From assembly GCF_005047355.1 (NCBI RefSeq), contig NZ_SUMC01000050.1:1-60253 (forward strand): DNA of 60,253 nt, read 5' to 3'. Shown here piece after piece: positions 49,881-58,791 of this stretch. Numbering within the stretch: the stretch's first letter is position 1; each line of letters begins with the position of its first letter. This DNA comes from Actinacidiphila oryziradicis (lineage in GTDB: Bacteria; Actinomycetota; Actinomycetes; Streptomycetales; Streptomycetaceae). A program made the position numbers and the translations under genes. The notes beneath the pieces are model-generated. The model was not told where the DNA came from and searched no databases. It saw nothing but the letters and a program-made list of their open reading frames with translations.

Positions 49881-50847
49881 TCAGCCCTGGCGGGCCCGGA
49901 TCTCGGCGGTGAGTCGCGGCAGCACGTCGAACAGGTCACCGACGACGCCGTAGTCGGCCAGATCGAAGATCGGCGCTTCGGCGTCCTTGTTGACGGCGAC
50001 GATGGTTTTCGACGTCTGCATGCCCGCGCGGTGCTGGATGGCACCGGAGATACCGGCCGCGACGTACAACTGCGGGCTGACCTGCTTGCCGGTCTGTCCG
50101 ATCTGGTTGCTGTGCGGGTACCAGCCCGCGTCGACCGCGGCGCGGGAAGCGCCCACGGCGCCGCCCATCGCATCGGCGAGTTCCTCGATTACCCGGAAGC
50201 CGTCGGCCGACCCCAGGCCACGTCCGCCGGAGACGACAACGGCCGCCTCGGTGGGATCGGGCCGGCCGGTGACCACACGTTCGTTGCGCGCGACGACCTT
50301 GGTTCCCATGACACCGGGCGAGAACTGCACGGTGACCGGGAACACGGTGCCGGTGGCCGGTTCAGCCTCGGGCACTGTCGAGTTCGCCTTGACCGCAATG
50401 ACAGGAATCCCCCGTCGCACCGTGGACTTGACCGCATAGGCTCCTGCGAAGCGGACTGCGTGGCCACCGGCCCGAGATCTCCGGCTTCCAGGTCGATCGC
50501 GTCGGTGATGAGGCCGGATCCCAGCCGCAGAGCGGTACGCGCAGCGATCTCCTTGTTCTCGGCCGAGGCGGTCACGAGGACAGCCTGCGCTTCGTAGTCC
50601 TTGGCGATCTGGACCAGGGCGTCGACCTCGGGCACCACCAGATGATCCGTGAACTCCTGACCGTCGGCCACGTAGACCTTGGCGGCGCCGTACTCGCCGG
50701 CCCGGGCCGCGATGGCCGGAGCGGCGTCCCCGGCGCCCAGGACCAGGGCGGCGGGGCGCCCAGACGGCGGGCCAGAGTCAGGATTTCCAGCGTCGGTCTG
50801 CGGATCTGCCCTTCCGCCGTGTCGACCAGGACGAGGATGTCACCCAT
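49881..50847 (-). pseudogene. etfA: Electron transfer flavoprotein alpha subunit, frameshifted
   Basis: It starts at ATG 50847 (MGDILVLVDTAEGQIRRPTL). The frame breaks near 50757 (ARRLGAP; the next frame gives ALVLGAGDAAPAIAARAGEY), and again near 50454, where a T appears lost between VATQSA and FAGAYAVKSTVRRGIP. The C-terminal FAD domain then reads normally: VVVSGGRGLGSADGFRVIEE, SRAAVDAGWYPHSNQIGQTG, VSPQLYVAAGISGAIQH and the final DLFDVLPRLTAEIRARQG. ETF accepts electrons from acyl-CoA dehydrogenase. All family motifs survive, so decay is recent or the breaks are sequencing indels. Confidence 0.87.
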
Positions 50848-50891
50848 TGCTCATATCTCCAGGGGCTGGGGTTTCTGCATTGAGAGGTGGT

Positions 50892-51697
50892 TCAACAACT
50901 CGCATGCGGGCAGACGAATGGGGCGTTGGCGAGGAAGGCCGTGAGGTGCAGGCCGCCCTCTCCCTCGTCGTTCACGACGGTGCCGGCGGCGCGCGGCGGT
51001 CGCGCCGCGATGTCCAGGACCGTGCTGCACGCACCAGCCGTGCCGATCTGGTCGGGCTCGAGACCCAGGTCATGCAGGCCGAGCGTCTCCACGGGCTTCT
51101 TCTTGGCGGCCATGATGCCCTTGAAGGACGGATAACGGGCCTCACCGGACTGGTCCGTCACCGACACCACGCCGGCAGGCGGGCTTCGAGTTGCTCGGAC
51201 GCTGCGTCACCATCGCGGCGGCCGCTCAGCACACCGTTCTCCAGCGCGACTTCTGAAAGGAGCGTCATCTGGGGAACGTGCAGCCGCTCGGCGAGCAGCG
51301 CCGGGAGGACCCCCATCGCGCCGTCGGTCGAGGCCATGCCGCACAACACCAGGTCGTAGCCGACACGTTCCAGGGCTTTGGCCAGCACGAGCGAGGTGCC
51401 TAGTACGTCCGAACCCCGGATGTCCTCGTCGCTCACGTGCACGGCCTTGTCAGCACCCATGGCCAGCGCCTTGCGCAGGGCGTCTTTCGCCTCCCCAGGG
51501 CCCGCCGTCAGGACGGTGACCTCGACGTCGTCCTCCGACGCCTCGACGATGCGCAGGGCCTGCTCCACGCCGTACTCGTCCAACTCCGACAGGAGACCGT
51601 CCGTGGACTCCCGGTCGGTGGTGAGGTCTGTCGTGAAGCCGCGTTCGCCTCCGGCGTCGGGGACATACTTCACGCAGACGACGATTCTCAAGCTCAT
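50892..51697 (-). pseudogene. etfB: Electron transfer flavoprotein beta subunit, frameshifted
   Basis: Translation should begin at the ATG near 51697 (MSLRIVVCVKYVPDAGGERG); an in-frame extension to 51751 is weak. It reads LDEYGVEQALRIVEASEDD, VTVLTAGPGEAKDALRKALA and YDLVLCGMASTDGAMGVLPA. The frame breaks near 51176 after EQLEARLPA, where one base appears missing; the other frame continues VVSVTDQSGEARYPSFKGIM, AAKKKPVETLGLHDLGL and ends VCPHASC. It partners etfA and sits between etfA and an intact acyl-CoA dehydrogenase on the same strand. Confidence 0.87.
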
Positions 51698-51758
51698 GAT
51701 GCGTTTCCTTGATCGCGGGTTACGGTCTCCGAGAGAGCGGCCCAGCCGCATCGCGGAG

Positions 51759-52916
51759 TCAGGCCATGGCGTCGACGCCGGTCAGGGCACGGCCGATGAT
51801 GAGCTTCTGGACCTGGCTGGTGCCTTCGTAGAGCGTGAGCACCCGGGCGTCACGGACATACTTGCCGACCGGGTACTCGTCGATGAATCCGTAACCGCCG
51901 AAGACCTGCAAGCAGTTGTTGCTCACGCGGACGGCGGTCTCGCTCGCGTGGTACTTCGCGATCGAGGCGTCCATCGCGTACTCCTTGGGACCGGCTCCGG
52001 CGTCCGCCATGCGGGCGACCTGGTGGGTCAGGAGCCGAGAGGCCCGCACATCGACCGCGGAGTCGGCGAGCAGTTCCTGCACCAGTTGGAAGGAAGCGAT
52101 CGGCTTGCCGAACTGGGTACGTTCGGTGGAGTAGCGCACTGCCGCGTCCAGTGATGCCTGGGCCACGCCGACGGCGCCGGCTGCCACGGAGATACGTCCG
52201 CGTGACAGGGCGCCCAGAGCGATGCCCATGCCCTTCCCCGCCTGGCCCAACCGCGCGGAGTCCGGTACCCGTACGGAGTCGTAGGTGAGTTCGGCGGTCG
52301 CCTGTCCCCGCAGGCCGAGTTTGCCGTGGATCTCCGCGGCCGAGAAGCCAGGGGTGTCGGTCGGCACCAGGAAGGCCGTGACGCCCTCGTCGGTGCGGGC
52401 GAACGTCAGGGCGACCTTGGCCCAGGTGCCGTTCGTGATGAACATCTTGCTGCCGTTGATCACCCAGTCGCCGTCGGAGCGTACGGCGCGCGTGGCCAGG
52501 GCCCCCGCGTCCGAGCCGGTCCCGGGCTCCGTCAGGGCGAAGCAGCCGAGGGCTTCGCCACTGACCAGTCGCGGCAGCCATTGCTGCTTCTGCTCCTCGG
52601 TGCCGTGGGCGGCGATGGTCTTGGTGACCAGACCCAGTGAGACCGATACGATCCCGCGGACCGAGGAGTCGCCGCGCCCGAGTTCCTCGGTCACCAGCGT
52701 GTACGACAGCATGTCAGCGTCCACGCCGCCGTACTCTTCGGGGATCGTCAGTCCCAGGAAGCCGAGTTCGCCGAGCCGTTTCACGACTACGGGGTCGACC
52801 TGTTCGGCGCGATCCCAGTCGCGGGCGTGCGGAGCGATCTCCGTGTCGACGAATTCGGCGGCCATGGCTTTGATGTCGCGTTGCGTCTCGGTGAGGCCGA
52901 AGTTCCGGGTGTCCAT
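51759..52916 (-). CDS. Acyl-CoA dehydrogenase
   Basis: A 385-residue flavoprotein with a classic active site. It has CFALTEPGTGSDAGALATRA, WVINGSKMFITNGTWA, STERTQFGKPIASFQLVQEL and FGGYGFIDEYPVGKYVRDAR. The catalytic Glu364 is in LYEGTSQVQK. ATG 52916 (MDTRNFGLTETQRD) follows a GGAGAACC leader. It forms the alpha,beta-double bond in an acyl-CoA and passes electrons to ETF. In cluster B it would act on a dicarboxylyl-CoA such as adipyl-CoA, after the CoA-transferase. It is intact although its ETF partners are broken, so it would need the cell's housekeeping ETF. Confidence 0.92.
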   Translation of the reverse strand: MDTRNFGLTETQRDIKAMAAEFVDTEIAPHARDWDRAEQVDPVVVKRLGELGFLGLTIPEEYGGVDADMLSYTLVTEELGRGDSSVRGIVSVSLGLVTKTIAAHGTEEQKQQWLPRLVSGEALGCFALTEPGTGSDAGALATRAVRSDGDWVINGSKMFITNGTWAKVALTFARTDEGVTAFLVPTDTPGFSAAEIHGKLGLRGQATAELTYDSVRVPDSARLGQAGKGMGIALGALSRGRISVAAGAVGVAQASLDAAVRYSTERTQFGKPIASFQLVQELLADSAVDVRASRLLTHQVARMADAGAGPKEYAMDASIAKYHASETAVRVSNNCLQVFGGYGFIDEYPVGKYVRDARVLTLYEGTSQVQKLIIGRALTGVDAMA

Positions 52917-52962
52917 CGCTGGTTCTCCTTGGTCGGGCAGGGGCAAAGGCAGAGGCGGGGCG

Positions 52963-54501
52963 TCAGGCGAGGTCGTCGAAGGGGACGGCGGGCTGGGTGA
53001 GCGGCAGTCCCAGTTGGGCGCGCTCGGTGAGCCACCGGGTGGGCCGGTACCGGGCGTCACCAGTGACCGCGAGGAGCCGCTGATGCAACGTCAGCAGGTG
53101 TCGCGGACCGATGCGGTCCCCCCACTCCAGGGGCCCCACGGGGTAACCGAGGCCCGCCACGACGGCCGTGTCGATGGCCTCCGGGGTGGCGATGTGCCGT
53201 TCGGCGATGGAGGCGGCCACGGAGGTGATGGAAGCCAGGAGCCGCTGGGCCACCGAGCCGGCGGTGTCGCGGATCACCGACACGCTGTACGGACCGCCGC
53301 CGTCATGGCCGTACCCGGCGAGGACGGCGCGGGCGTTCCGAGTCGCCTGCGGGTCGGCTCCCGGGGTGACGGCCAGGACGCGACGGCCCGTGCCGAGGGA
53401 CAGGGGGTCGACGCCGAACGTGTGGCGGGCGGACAGCCCTTCGCGTTCCACGGCGTCGGCGACGGTCGTGCCCCAGGTCGGCACGAGCACCAGTGTGTCG
53501 GACGGCATCCGTCCGGGGTCCGTCCGGACGTCGGCCCCTTCCTCGGCGAGGGTCCGGCGCAGGCTGTCGGCGTCCGGTCCCGTACCGAGGACCCGGACGG
53601 GGCTCCGGGCGTCGCCCGCGACCGGCGGCTCGGGGACGGTCTCGGGTTTGCCGTCGGTGTAGGTGTGGAAGCCGCGCCCGGTCTTGCGTCCGTGCAGTCC
53701 GGCGACCACCCGGTTGGGTGTGAGATAGGAGGGGCGGAGCCGGTCGGAATGCCGGAAACCCCGCCAGATGGAGTCGATGACGGATGAGGTGACGTCCAGG
53801 CCCGTGAGGTCCATCAGCTCGAACGGCCCCATGCGCAGGCCGAGTACGTCGCGGGCGATCCGGTCGATGCCCACCGCGTCGGAAACCGACTCCTCCAACA
53901 GGGCAAGCGCCTCGGTGACGAGTCCGCGGCCGGCGTGGTTGACGAGGAAGCCCGGAGTGTCCGCCACGGTCACGGCGTTGTGTCCGGTGGCCCTGACCAG
54001 GTCGACCAGGCGCGGCGCGATGTCCGGGCGGGTCCGCGCTCCCGGCACGACCTCCACGATCCTCATCAACGGCACCGGGTTGAAGAAGTGCAGTCCCACC
54101 AGGCGCGACGGGTCGGCCAGGCCGGCCGCGATGCGGGTGACGGACAACGAGGAGGTGTTGGTGGCGAAGACGGTCTCGGCGGGCATACCGCACTCGAGTT
54201 GACGGAACAGCTCCGTCTTGGTCTTCAGATCCTCCCGGACGGCCTCGATGACGAGATCCACCTTCTCGCCGTGCGCGACGGGTGGGTCCACAGCCACGAT
54301 CCGCTGTTCGGCGGCCGACGCCTCGTCGTCGGTCAGGCGTTGCTTCTTCACCGCCCGCCGGAGCATGTCCCGTACGAAGGCGAGCGCGTCGTCCACGGCT
54401 TCCGGACGGGCGTCGCACAGCTCCACGTCGTGGCCCGCGGTCGCGGCCCACTGGGCGATGCCGCGGCCCATGGCGCCGGCACCGATGATCCTGATACGCA
54501 C
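52963..54501 (-). CDS. 3-hydroxyacyl-CoA dehydrogenase, two C-terminal domains
   Basis: A 512-residue protein of the PaaC/PaaH-like 3-hydroxyadipyl-CoA dehydrogenase type. Rossmann motif IGAGAMGRGIAQWAATAGHD, VIEAVREDLKTKTELF, ATNTSSLSVTRIAAG, the catalytic His in GLHFFNPVPLMRIVEVVPGA, and TPGFLVNHAGRGLVTEALAL. The first 3HCDH C-domain is around 190-290; after a linker, a second (IATPEAIDTAVVAGLGYPVG) ends the protein. Such two-module enzymes oxidise 3-hydroxyadipyl-CoA in phenylacetate and adipate catabolism. It lies between the acyl-CoA dehydrogenase and the CoA-transferase, fitting that sequence of reactions. Confidence 0.9.
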   Translation of the reverse strand: MRIRIIGAGAMGRGIAQWAATAGHDVELCDARPEAVDDALAFVRDMLRRAVKKQRLTDDEASAAEQRIVAVDPPVAHGEKVDLVIEAVREDLKTKTELFRQLECGMPAETVFATNTSSLSVTRIAAGLADPSRLVGLHFFNPVPLMRIVEVVPGARTRPDIAPRLVDLVRATGHNAVTVADTPGFLVNHAGRGLVTEALALLEESVSDAVGIDRIARDVLGLRMGPFELMDLTGLDVTSSVIDSIWRGFRHSDRLRPSYLTPNRVVAGLHGRKTGRGFHTYTDGKPETVPEPPVAGDARSPVRVLGTGPDADSLRRTLAEEGADVRTDPGRMPSDTLVLVPTWGTTVADAVEREGLSARHTFGVDPLSLGTGRRVLAVTPGADPQATRNARAVLAGYGHDGGGPYSVSVIRDTAGSVAQRLLASITSVAASIAERHIATPEAIDTAVVAGLGYPVGPLEWGDRIGPRHLLTLHQRLLAVTGDARYRPTRWLTERAQLGLPLTQPAVPFDDLA

Positions 54502-54517
54502 GGAAATCCTCGTTTCT

Positions 54518-55306
54518 TCAGCGAAGGTAGACGCGACGCGGGTCGACGTCCTCGCGCAGCAGGCGGAGTTCGGCCGCGGTCGGTGGTTCGACGGTGTCCA
54601 CGGTGTCGGCGACCTCGAGGTCCCAGCCGGTGGCCGACCGGACCTGGTCGACGGTGATCCCTGGGTGCACGGCCACGAGTCGCAGCTCTTCCCCGACGCC
54701 CTCTCTGGCGAGGATGCCCAGGTCCGTGATCACCCGGGTCACCCCGGCCCCCCGGGGCCGGATGCCGTCGGCCCGCGCGCGGTCCGGGCCCGGAGAGGTG
54801 CAGAAGTCGAGTTCGGCGGGGAAGGACCGCTGCTCGTGCCGTCGCATGACGACGAACACCTCACGCGAGTTGGCCATGACCTCCATGGCGCCGCCCGACC
54901 CGGGCAGACGTACCTTCGGCCGGTGCCAATCGCCGATGACCGAGGAGTTGAGGTTCCCCCACCGGTCGATCTGCGCGGCACCGAGGAAACCGACGTCGAT
55001 GTGTCCACCCTGGAGCACATAGCCGAACAGGGCGGGGATGGAAAGGACGGCTTCCGCGTCGGTGATCAGCACCGAGTCGGCGATCGTTTCCGGCAGGTGC
55101 GAGGGATGCGCGCCGCACACCCCGGACTCGTACACGATCTCCAGCCCCGGAGCCACGGTGAGGTGGGCCAGGGAGGCCGCGAGGGTGGGAAGGCCGATGC
55201 CGGCGAAGACAGTGTGCCTGCCCACGAGTTCGCGTGAGGCGATGACGGACAGCAGTTCCGAGGACGTGACGTCCTCGGTGACGGTCCGATCCGGTACGAC
55301 GGTCAT
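54518..55306 (-). CDS. CoA-transferase subunit B (3-oxoadipate/glutaconate type)
   Basis: A 262-residue beta subunit of family I CoA-transferases. It has VFAGIGLPTLAASLAHLT, the active-site Glu in EIVYESGVCGAHPSHLP, VLQGGHIDVGFLGAAQIDRW, GNLNSSVIGDWHRPKVRLPG and SGGAMEVMANSREVFVVM. ATG 55306. It works with the upstream subunit A (stop 55377, gap 70 bp) to move CoA from succinyl-CoA or acetyl-CoA to an acid. Given its neighbours (acyl-CoA dehydrogenase, hydroxyacyl-CoA dehydrogenase, thiolase), the acid may be adipate or 3-oxoadipate. It is intact, unlike the scoB copy at 39974. Confidence 0.88.
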   Translation of the reverse strand: MTVVPDRTVTEDVTSSELLSVIASRELVGRHTVFAGIGLPTLAASLAHLTVAPGLEIVYESGVCGAHPSHLPETIADSVLITDAEAVLSIPALFGYVLQGGHIDVGFLGAAQIDRWGNLNSSVIGDWHRPKVRLPGSGGAMEVMANSREVFVVMRRHEQRSFPAELDFCTSPGPDRARADGIRPRGAGVTRVITDLGILAREGVGEELRLVAVHPGITVDQVRSATGWDLEVADTVDTVEPPTAAELRLLREDVDPRRVYLR

Positions 55307-55376
55307 CCGGCGTTCCTCCTTCGTGTGCCCCGTGGGCCGGGACAGGTGCTCGTACGGGGCCTCGGCAGGTCGGGGC

Positions 55377-56357
55377 TCATCGGCGGCGTCCGTAGTTCAC
55401 CGGGAGGCTGAGTGCCTCGCCGACGGCCAGGCGGGAGCGGAGTTCGGTGCCTAGTTTCGCCACGTACTCGGCGTGATCACGAGTGCCGTGGACCCACTCG
55501 TCGATCCAGGACCGCAGGTGCCCGGGGTCGCTGCTGATCTCCGACCAGGCCCGGTAGAAGTCGTTGTCCCGGTCGTAGTAGCCCTGTGCGAACGAGGGGT
55601 GCGCGCCCCAGGGGCAGACGACCACCGCGTCCACGGCGTGCGCCGGGATGACGGTGCGGTTCGGGTCCGAGCGCACGACCTCGTCGGGCACGACCTCCTC
55701 CACGACGACCACGGATCGCCGCGCCGCGAAGACGGCCTCCGCCTGCACGCCGGTCAATCCCCAGACCTGGGTGTTGCCCAGCCGGTCGGCGCGCTGCGCG
55801 TGGACGATCGTCACATCCGGATGGACGGGGGGTACGACGTAGAGCGCTTCGGGTTCCTCGCCTTCGGCCGTGTACGGCGACATCACCTTGCGGATGGCCG
55901 GGTTGACGGAGGGCAGGTCGCTGCCGCCGTACGAGCGCAGTGGATAGAAGGGCAGCCGCTGCGCGCCCGCCAGGTAGCGCCCCACCATCCCGTAGTGGCT
56001 GTACTCCTCGAAGTCCAGTGGTTCCGGCTCGCCCTTCTCGATCCTGCGTCGCAGCTCGCCCAGGGAGCCGGCGGAGGAGTTGCCGACGAAGGACGAGACC
56101 AGTTTGGTGACGCAGCCGGCGGCGAGCATCTGGTCCACCACGATGTCCGCGGTCATCCGGACGACCTTGAGGTCCTTTCGCCGCTGCCTGATGATCTCGT
56201 GACCCGCGGCGGTCGGAATGAGGTGGGTGAATCCCTCGAGACAGACGGTGTCTCCGTCGTGGACGTGCGTGGCAATGGCCTCGCGCATCGTCGTGACCTT
56301 GTCCGTGGCGGGACGGCGACGGTCGGTGGGCGGGCTGTTCGGGGCGGCCGGTCCCAT
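55377..56357 (-). CDS. CoA-transferase subunit A (3-oxoadipate/glutaconate type)
   Basis: A 326-residue alpha subunit. After ~20 polar residues it has MREAIATHVHDGDTVCLEGF, THLIPTAAGHEIIRQRRKDL, VDQMLAAGCVTKLVSSFVGN, EEYSHYGMVGRYLAGAQRLP and VHPDVTIVHAQRADRLGNTQ, all typical of the glutaconate/3-oxoadipate CoA-transferase alpha group. The start may be the ATG at 56357 or the internal MREA. It is divergent from the second LysR gene, with a CCAATACC operator in the intergenic region. It is probably the first gene of the minus-strand beta-oxidation run down to 47.7 kb. Confidence 0.88.
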   Translation of the reverse strand: MGPAAPNSPPTDRRRPATDKVTTMREAIATHVHDGDTVCLEGFTHLIPTAAGHEIIRQRRKDLKVVRMTADIVVDQMLAAGCVTKLVSSFVGNSSAGSLGELRRRIEKGEPEPLDFEEYSHYGMVGRYLAGAQRLPFYPLRSYGGSDLPSVNPAIRKVMSPYTAEGEEPEALYVVPPVHPDVTIVHAQRADRLGNTQVWGLTGVQAEAVFAARRSVVVVEEVVPDEVVRSDPNRTVIPAHAVDAVVVCPWGAHPSFAQGYYDRDNDFYRAWSEISSDPGHLRSWIDEWVHGTRDHAEYVAKLGTELRSRLAVGEALSLPVNYGRRR

Positions 56358-56418
56358 GGATGCTCCTCCGGCGGGCTCGGGAGTGATGCCTTCACCGTGA
56401 CACCGTGATTAGGTACAG

Positions 56419-56455
56419 TCCAATACCAAATCAACGTCACACTGAGACGATCAAT
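56419..56455. promoter_or_regulatory. LysR operator 3 (CoA-transferase / LysR divergent region)
   Basis: TCCAATACC (56419-56427) followed by AAAT, and GATCAAT (56449-56455). The first half-site is identical to that at 35782 before the other LysR gene. It lies 43-79 bp before the LysR ATG and about 60 bp before the CoA-transferase start. Confidence 0.6.
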
Positions 56456-56497
56456 TAATAAGACGTGGCGCGCCCAGCGCCGGAAGCGGAGCCGACG

Positions 56498-57397
56498 ATG
56501 GAACTGCGCCATCTCATCGCCTTCATCGCCGTGGCGGAGGAGCTGCACTTCGGTCGTGCCGCCCAGCGGCTGCAGATGGCCCAACCGCCGCTCAGCCAGC
56601 AAATTCGCCGGCTGGAGAAGGAACTGGGCGTCCAACTCTTCGAACGCAACACCCGATCGGTACGACTCACCAGCGCGGGCCGTTCCTTCCTCGAACCGGC
56701 ACGGACCGTGATGCAAGACCTCGACCAGGCTCGCCGAGCGGCCAAAGCGGCCGGCCGAGGCGAATACGGCCGGGTCACCGTCGGGTTCGCCGGGGCCTCC
56801 AGTCATGAAACCCTCCCCGGGCTGACGAGAGCCCTGCGCGCCGCACACCCCGGTATCGAGCTGGTCCTGGAAGGGCAGACCTACGCCAACGTCGCCCTGG
56901 CCCGCGTCGCCGACGGCTCGCTCGACCTCGGTTTCGTACGCCTTCCCGTCACGCACCCCGGCGTGGCGACACGGGTCGTCGGCGAGGAGGAACTCGTGTG
57001 CGCTCTGCCCCTCGACCACCCACTGGCGGACCGCGACACGATCCCGGCCGGGGCACTGAAGGAGGAGCCCTTTGTCAGCTTCCCCGCCAACGCCGGGTCC
57101 TCGCTGCGCGACGCCACCTTCCGCACCTGCGAGGACGCGGGGTTCACCCCGCGGGTCGTCCAGGAAGCGCCGGACTCCTACACGATTCTGGCCCTGGTCG
57201 CCGCCGGCGTCGGCGCGACCCTGACCCTGACATCCTGTCAGCACGTTCAGCAGACGGGCCTGTTGTACCGCCCGCTGGCCGGCAGTCCTGTCCGACTGCA
57301 GGCAGCCCTGGCGTGGCGCAAGGACAATCCTTCGGCCACGCTGCAGACGGTCCTGGCGGTGGCTGACCGCGTCCTGCCCACCCCCGCGCACCGCTAA
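56498..57397 (+). CDS. LysR-type regulator (CatM/BenM-like), second copy
   Basis: A 299-residue LysR protein: HTH MELRHLIAFIAVAEELHFGR, then AAQRLQMAQPPLSQQIRRLE and FERNTRSVRLTSAGRSFLEP. The effector domain starts VTVGFAGASSHETLPGLTRA and includes LVLEGQTYANVALARVADGS. ATG 56498 is chosen by alignment with the paralogue at 35840, which is similar over the full length (AVAEELHFGRAA and MAQPPLS are identical). It is divergent from the CoA-transferase and upstream of the thiolase, with operators on both sides. Effector probably a dicarboxylate or muconate-like acid (family knowledge). Confidence 0.9.
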   Translation: MELRHLIAFIAVAEELHFGRAAQRLQMAQPPLSQQIRRLEKELGVQLFERNTRSVRLTSAGRSFLEPARTVMQDLDQARRAAKAAGRGEYGRVTVGFAGASSHETLPGLTRALRAAHPGIELVLEGQTYANVALARVADGSLDLGFVRLPVTHPGVATRVVGEEELVCALPLDHPLADRDTIPAGALKEEPFVSFPANAGSSLRDATFRTCEDAGFTPRVVQEAPDSYTILALVAAGVGATLTLTSCQHVQQTGLLYRPLAGSPVRLQAALAWRKDNPSATLQTVLAVADRVLPTPAHR

Positions 57398-57407
57398 GAC
57401 GTATTGC

Positions 57408-57436
57408 GTATCAATATCCCGTCGATTAGGTATTGG
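57408..57436 (+). promoter_or_regulatory. LysR operator 4 (thiolase promoter)
   Basis: GTATCAAT (57408-57415), 9 bp, ATTAGGTATTGG (57425-57436). It starts 11 bp after the LysR stop and ends 68 bp before the thiolase ATG. It is nearly the same as operator 2 (same 9-bp spacing). Confidence 0.65.
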
Positions 57437-57504
57437 ACGTTCTCAGTCCCGTGATGCGAAGGTCGAGGTATCCACCTCGCCACCCCTCCGGGAAGGCCTT
57501 CGAC

Positions 57505-58728
57505 ATGCCCGCGCTGCCCGACGTCGTCATCACCGAGCCGCTGCGTACCCCCATCGGCCGATTCGGCGGTGCCCTCGCCGGTCAGCGGCCGGCCGGACTC
57601 GCCGCCACGGTCATTTCCGAGATCGTGCACCGCACCGGCATCGATCCGAGCGTGGTGGACGAGGTGATCCTCGGTCACGCCTACCCCACGTCCGACGCCC
57701 CGGCGATCGGGCGGGTCGCCGCACTCGACGTGGGGCTGCCCCACTCCGTCACAGGGACCCAGGTCGACCGACGCTGCGGTTCCGGACTCCAGGCCGTTCT
57801 GGACGCGGCCATGCAGATCAGCACCGGGTTCAGCGACGTGGTGATCGCCGGCGGCGTGGACGTCATGAGCGCCGCGCCCTTCTACACCCATGAGGGCCGC
57901 TGGGGCATCAAGTCGCCCGCGCTCCAACTGCACGACTCACTGGCGCGCGGACGGGCCACCGCGGGAGGCTTGAACCACCCGATCCCCGGGGGCATGATCG
58001 AGACGGCCGAGAACCTGCGTCGTCGTTACGACATCACCCGTGAGGACCAGGACGCGCTCGCCCTGCGCTCGCAGCGGCGCACCGCCGAGGCGATGGAGAC
58101 CGGTCGGTTCGAGGCGGAAGTCGTGCCGGTCGAGGTGACCGGCCGGAAGGGCACGGTCACGGTCGCGACCGACGAGCACCCGCGCCCGGGGACCACCGCC
58201 GCGCAGCTGGCGGCCCTGCGTCCCGTCATGCTCGGCTCCGACCCCACGGCCACGGTGACCGCCGGAAATGCCAGCGGCCAGAACGACGCCGCCGCCGCGT
58301 GCCTGGTGACCAGCTCATCCACGGCGGCAACTCTGGGACTCACCCCTCTGGTCCGTCTCGTCTCCTGTGCACGAGCCGGCGTGGCGCCGGAACTCATGGG
58401 ACTCGGACCGGTGGATGCCACCCGGTCCGCGCTGGCCAGGGCCGGCCTCGATCTGTCCGACATGGACCTCATCGAGATCAACGAGGCCTTCGCCGCCCAG
58501 GTGCTGGCCTGCACCCAGGAGCTCGGCCTCAAGAGCGCCGACCATGACCGCATCAACGTCAACGGCTCCGGCATCTCATTGGGGCACCCGGTAGGAGCGA
58601 CGGGGGCAAGGATCGTCACCACGCTGGCTCGGGAGATATCCCGCAGGCAGGCGCGCTACGGGCTCGTGACGATGTGTATCGGCGGCGGCCAGGGACTCGC
58701 GGCCGTCTTCGAACGCGTAACTCCCTGA
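57505..58728 (+). CDS. Acetyl-CoA acetyltransferase / 3-oxoacyl-CoA thiolase
   Basis: A 407-residue thiolase with a full catalytic set: nucleophile Cys91 in VDRRCGSGLQAVLDAAMQ, NEAFAAQVLACTQE, His361 in NGSGISLGHPVGATGARI and Cys391 in TMCIGGGQGLAAVFE. ATG 57505 (MPALPDVVITEPLRTPIGRF) matches the family N-terminus. It cleaves 3-oxoacyl-CoA; in this cluster probably 3-oxoadipyl-CoA to succinyl-CoA plus acetyl-CoA. It is first in a two-gene plus-strand unit with the MaoC hydratase and follows a LysR operator. Confidence 0.93.
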   Translation: MPALPDVVITEPLRTPIGRFGGALAGQRPAGLAATVISEIVHRTGIDPSVVDEVILGHAYPTSDAPAIGRVAALDVGLPHSVTGTQVDRRCGSGLQAVLDAAMQISTGFSDVVIAGGVDVMSAAPFYTHEGRWGIKSPALQLHDSLARGRATAGGLNHPIPGGMIETAENLRRRYDITREDQDALALRSQRRTAEAMETGRFEAEVVPVEVTGRKGTVTVATDEHPRPGTTAAQLAALRPVMLGSDPTATVTAGNASGQNDAAAACLVTSSSTAATLGLTPLVRLVSCARAGVAPELMGLGPVDATRSALARAGLDLSDMDLIEINEAFAAQVLACTQELGLKSADHDRINVNGSGISLGHPVGATGARIVTTLAREISRRQARYGLVTMCIGGGQGLAAVFERVTP

Positions 58729-58791
58729 CACCCGCCCGTCAAAGGCATCCGACGTCTCGCCGACACACGTCAGCCATCGCAGAAGAGAGCC

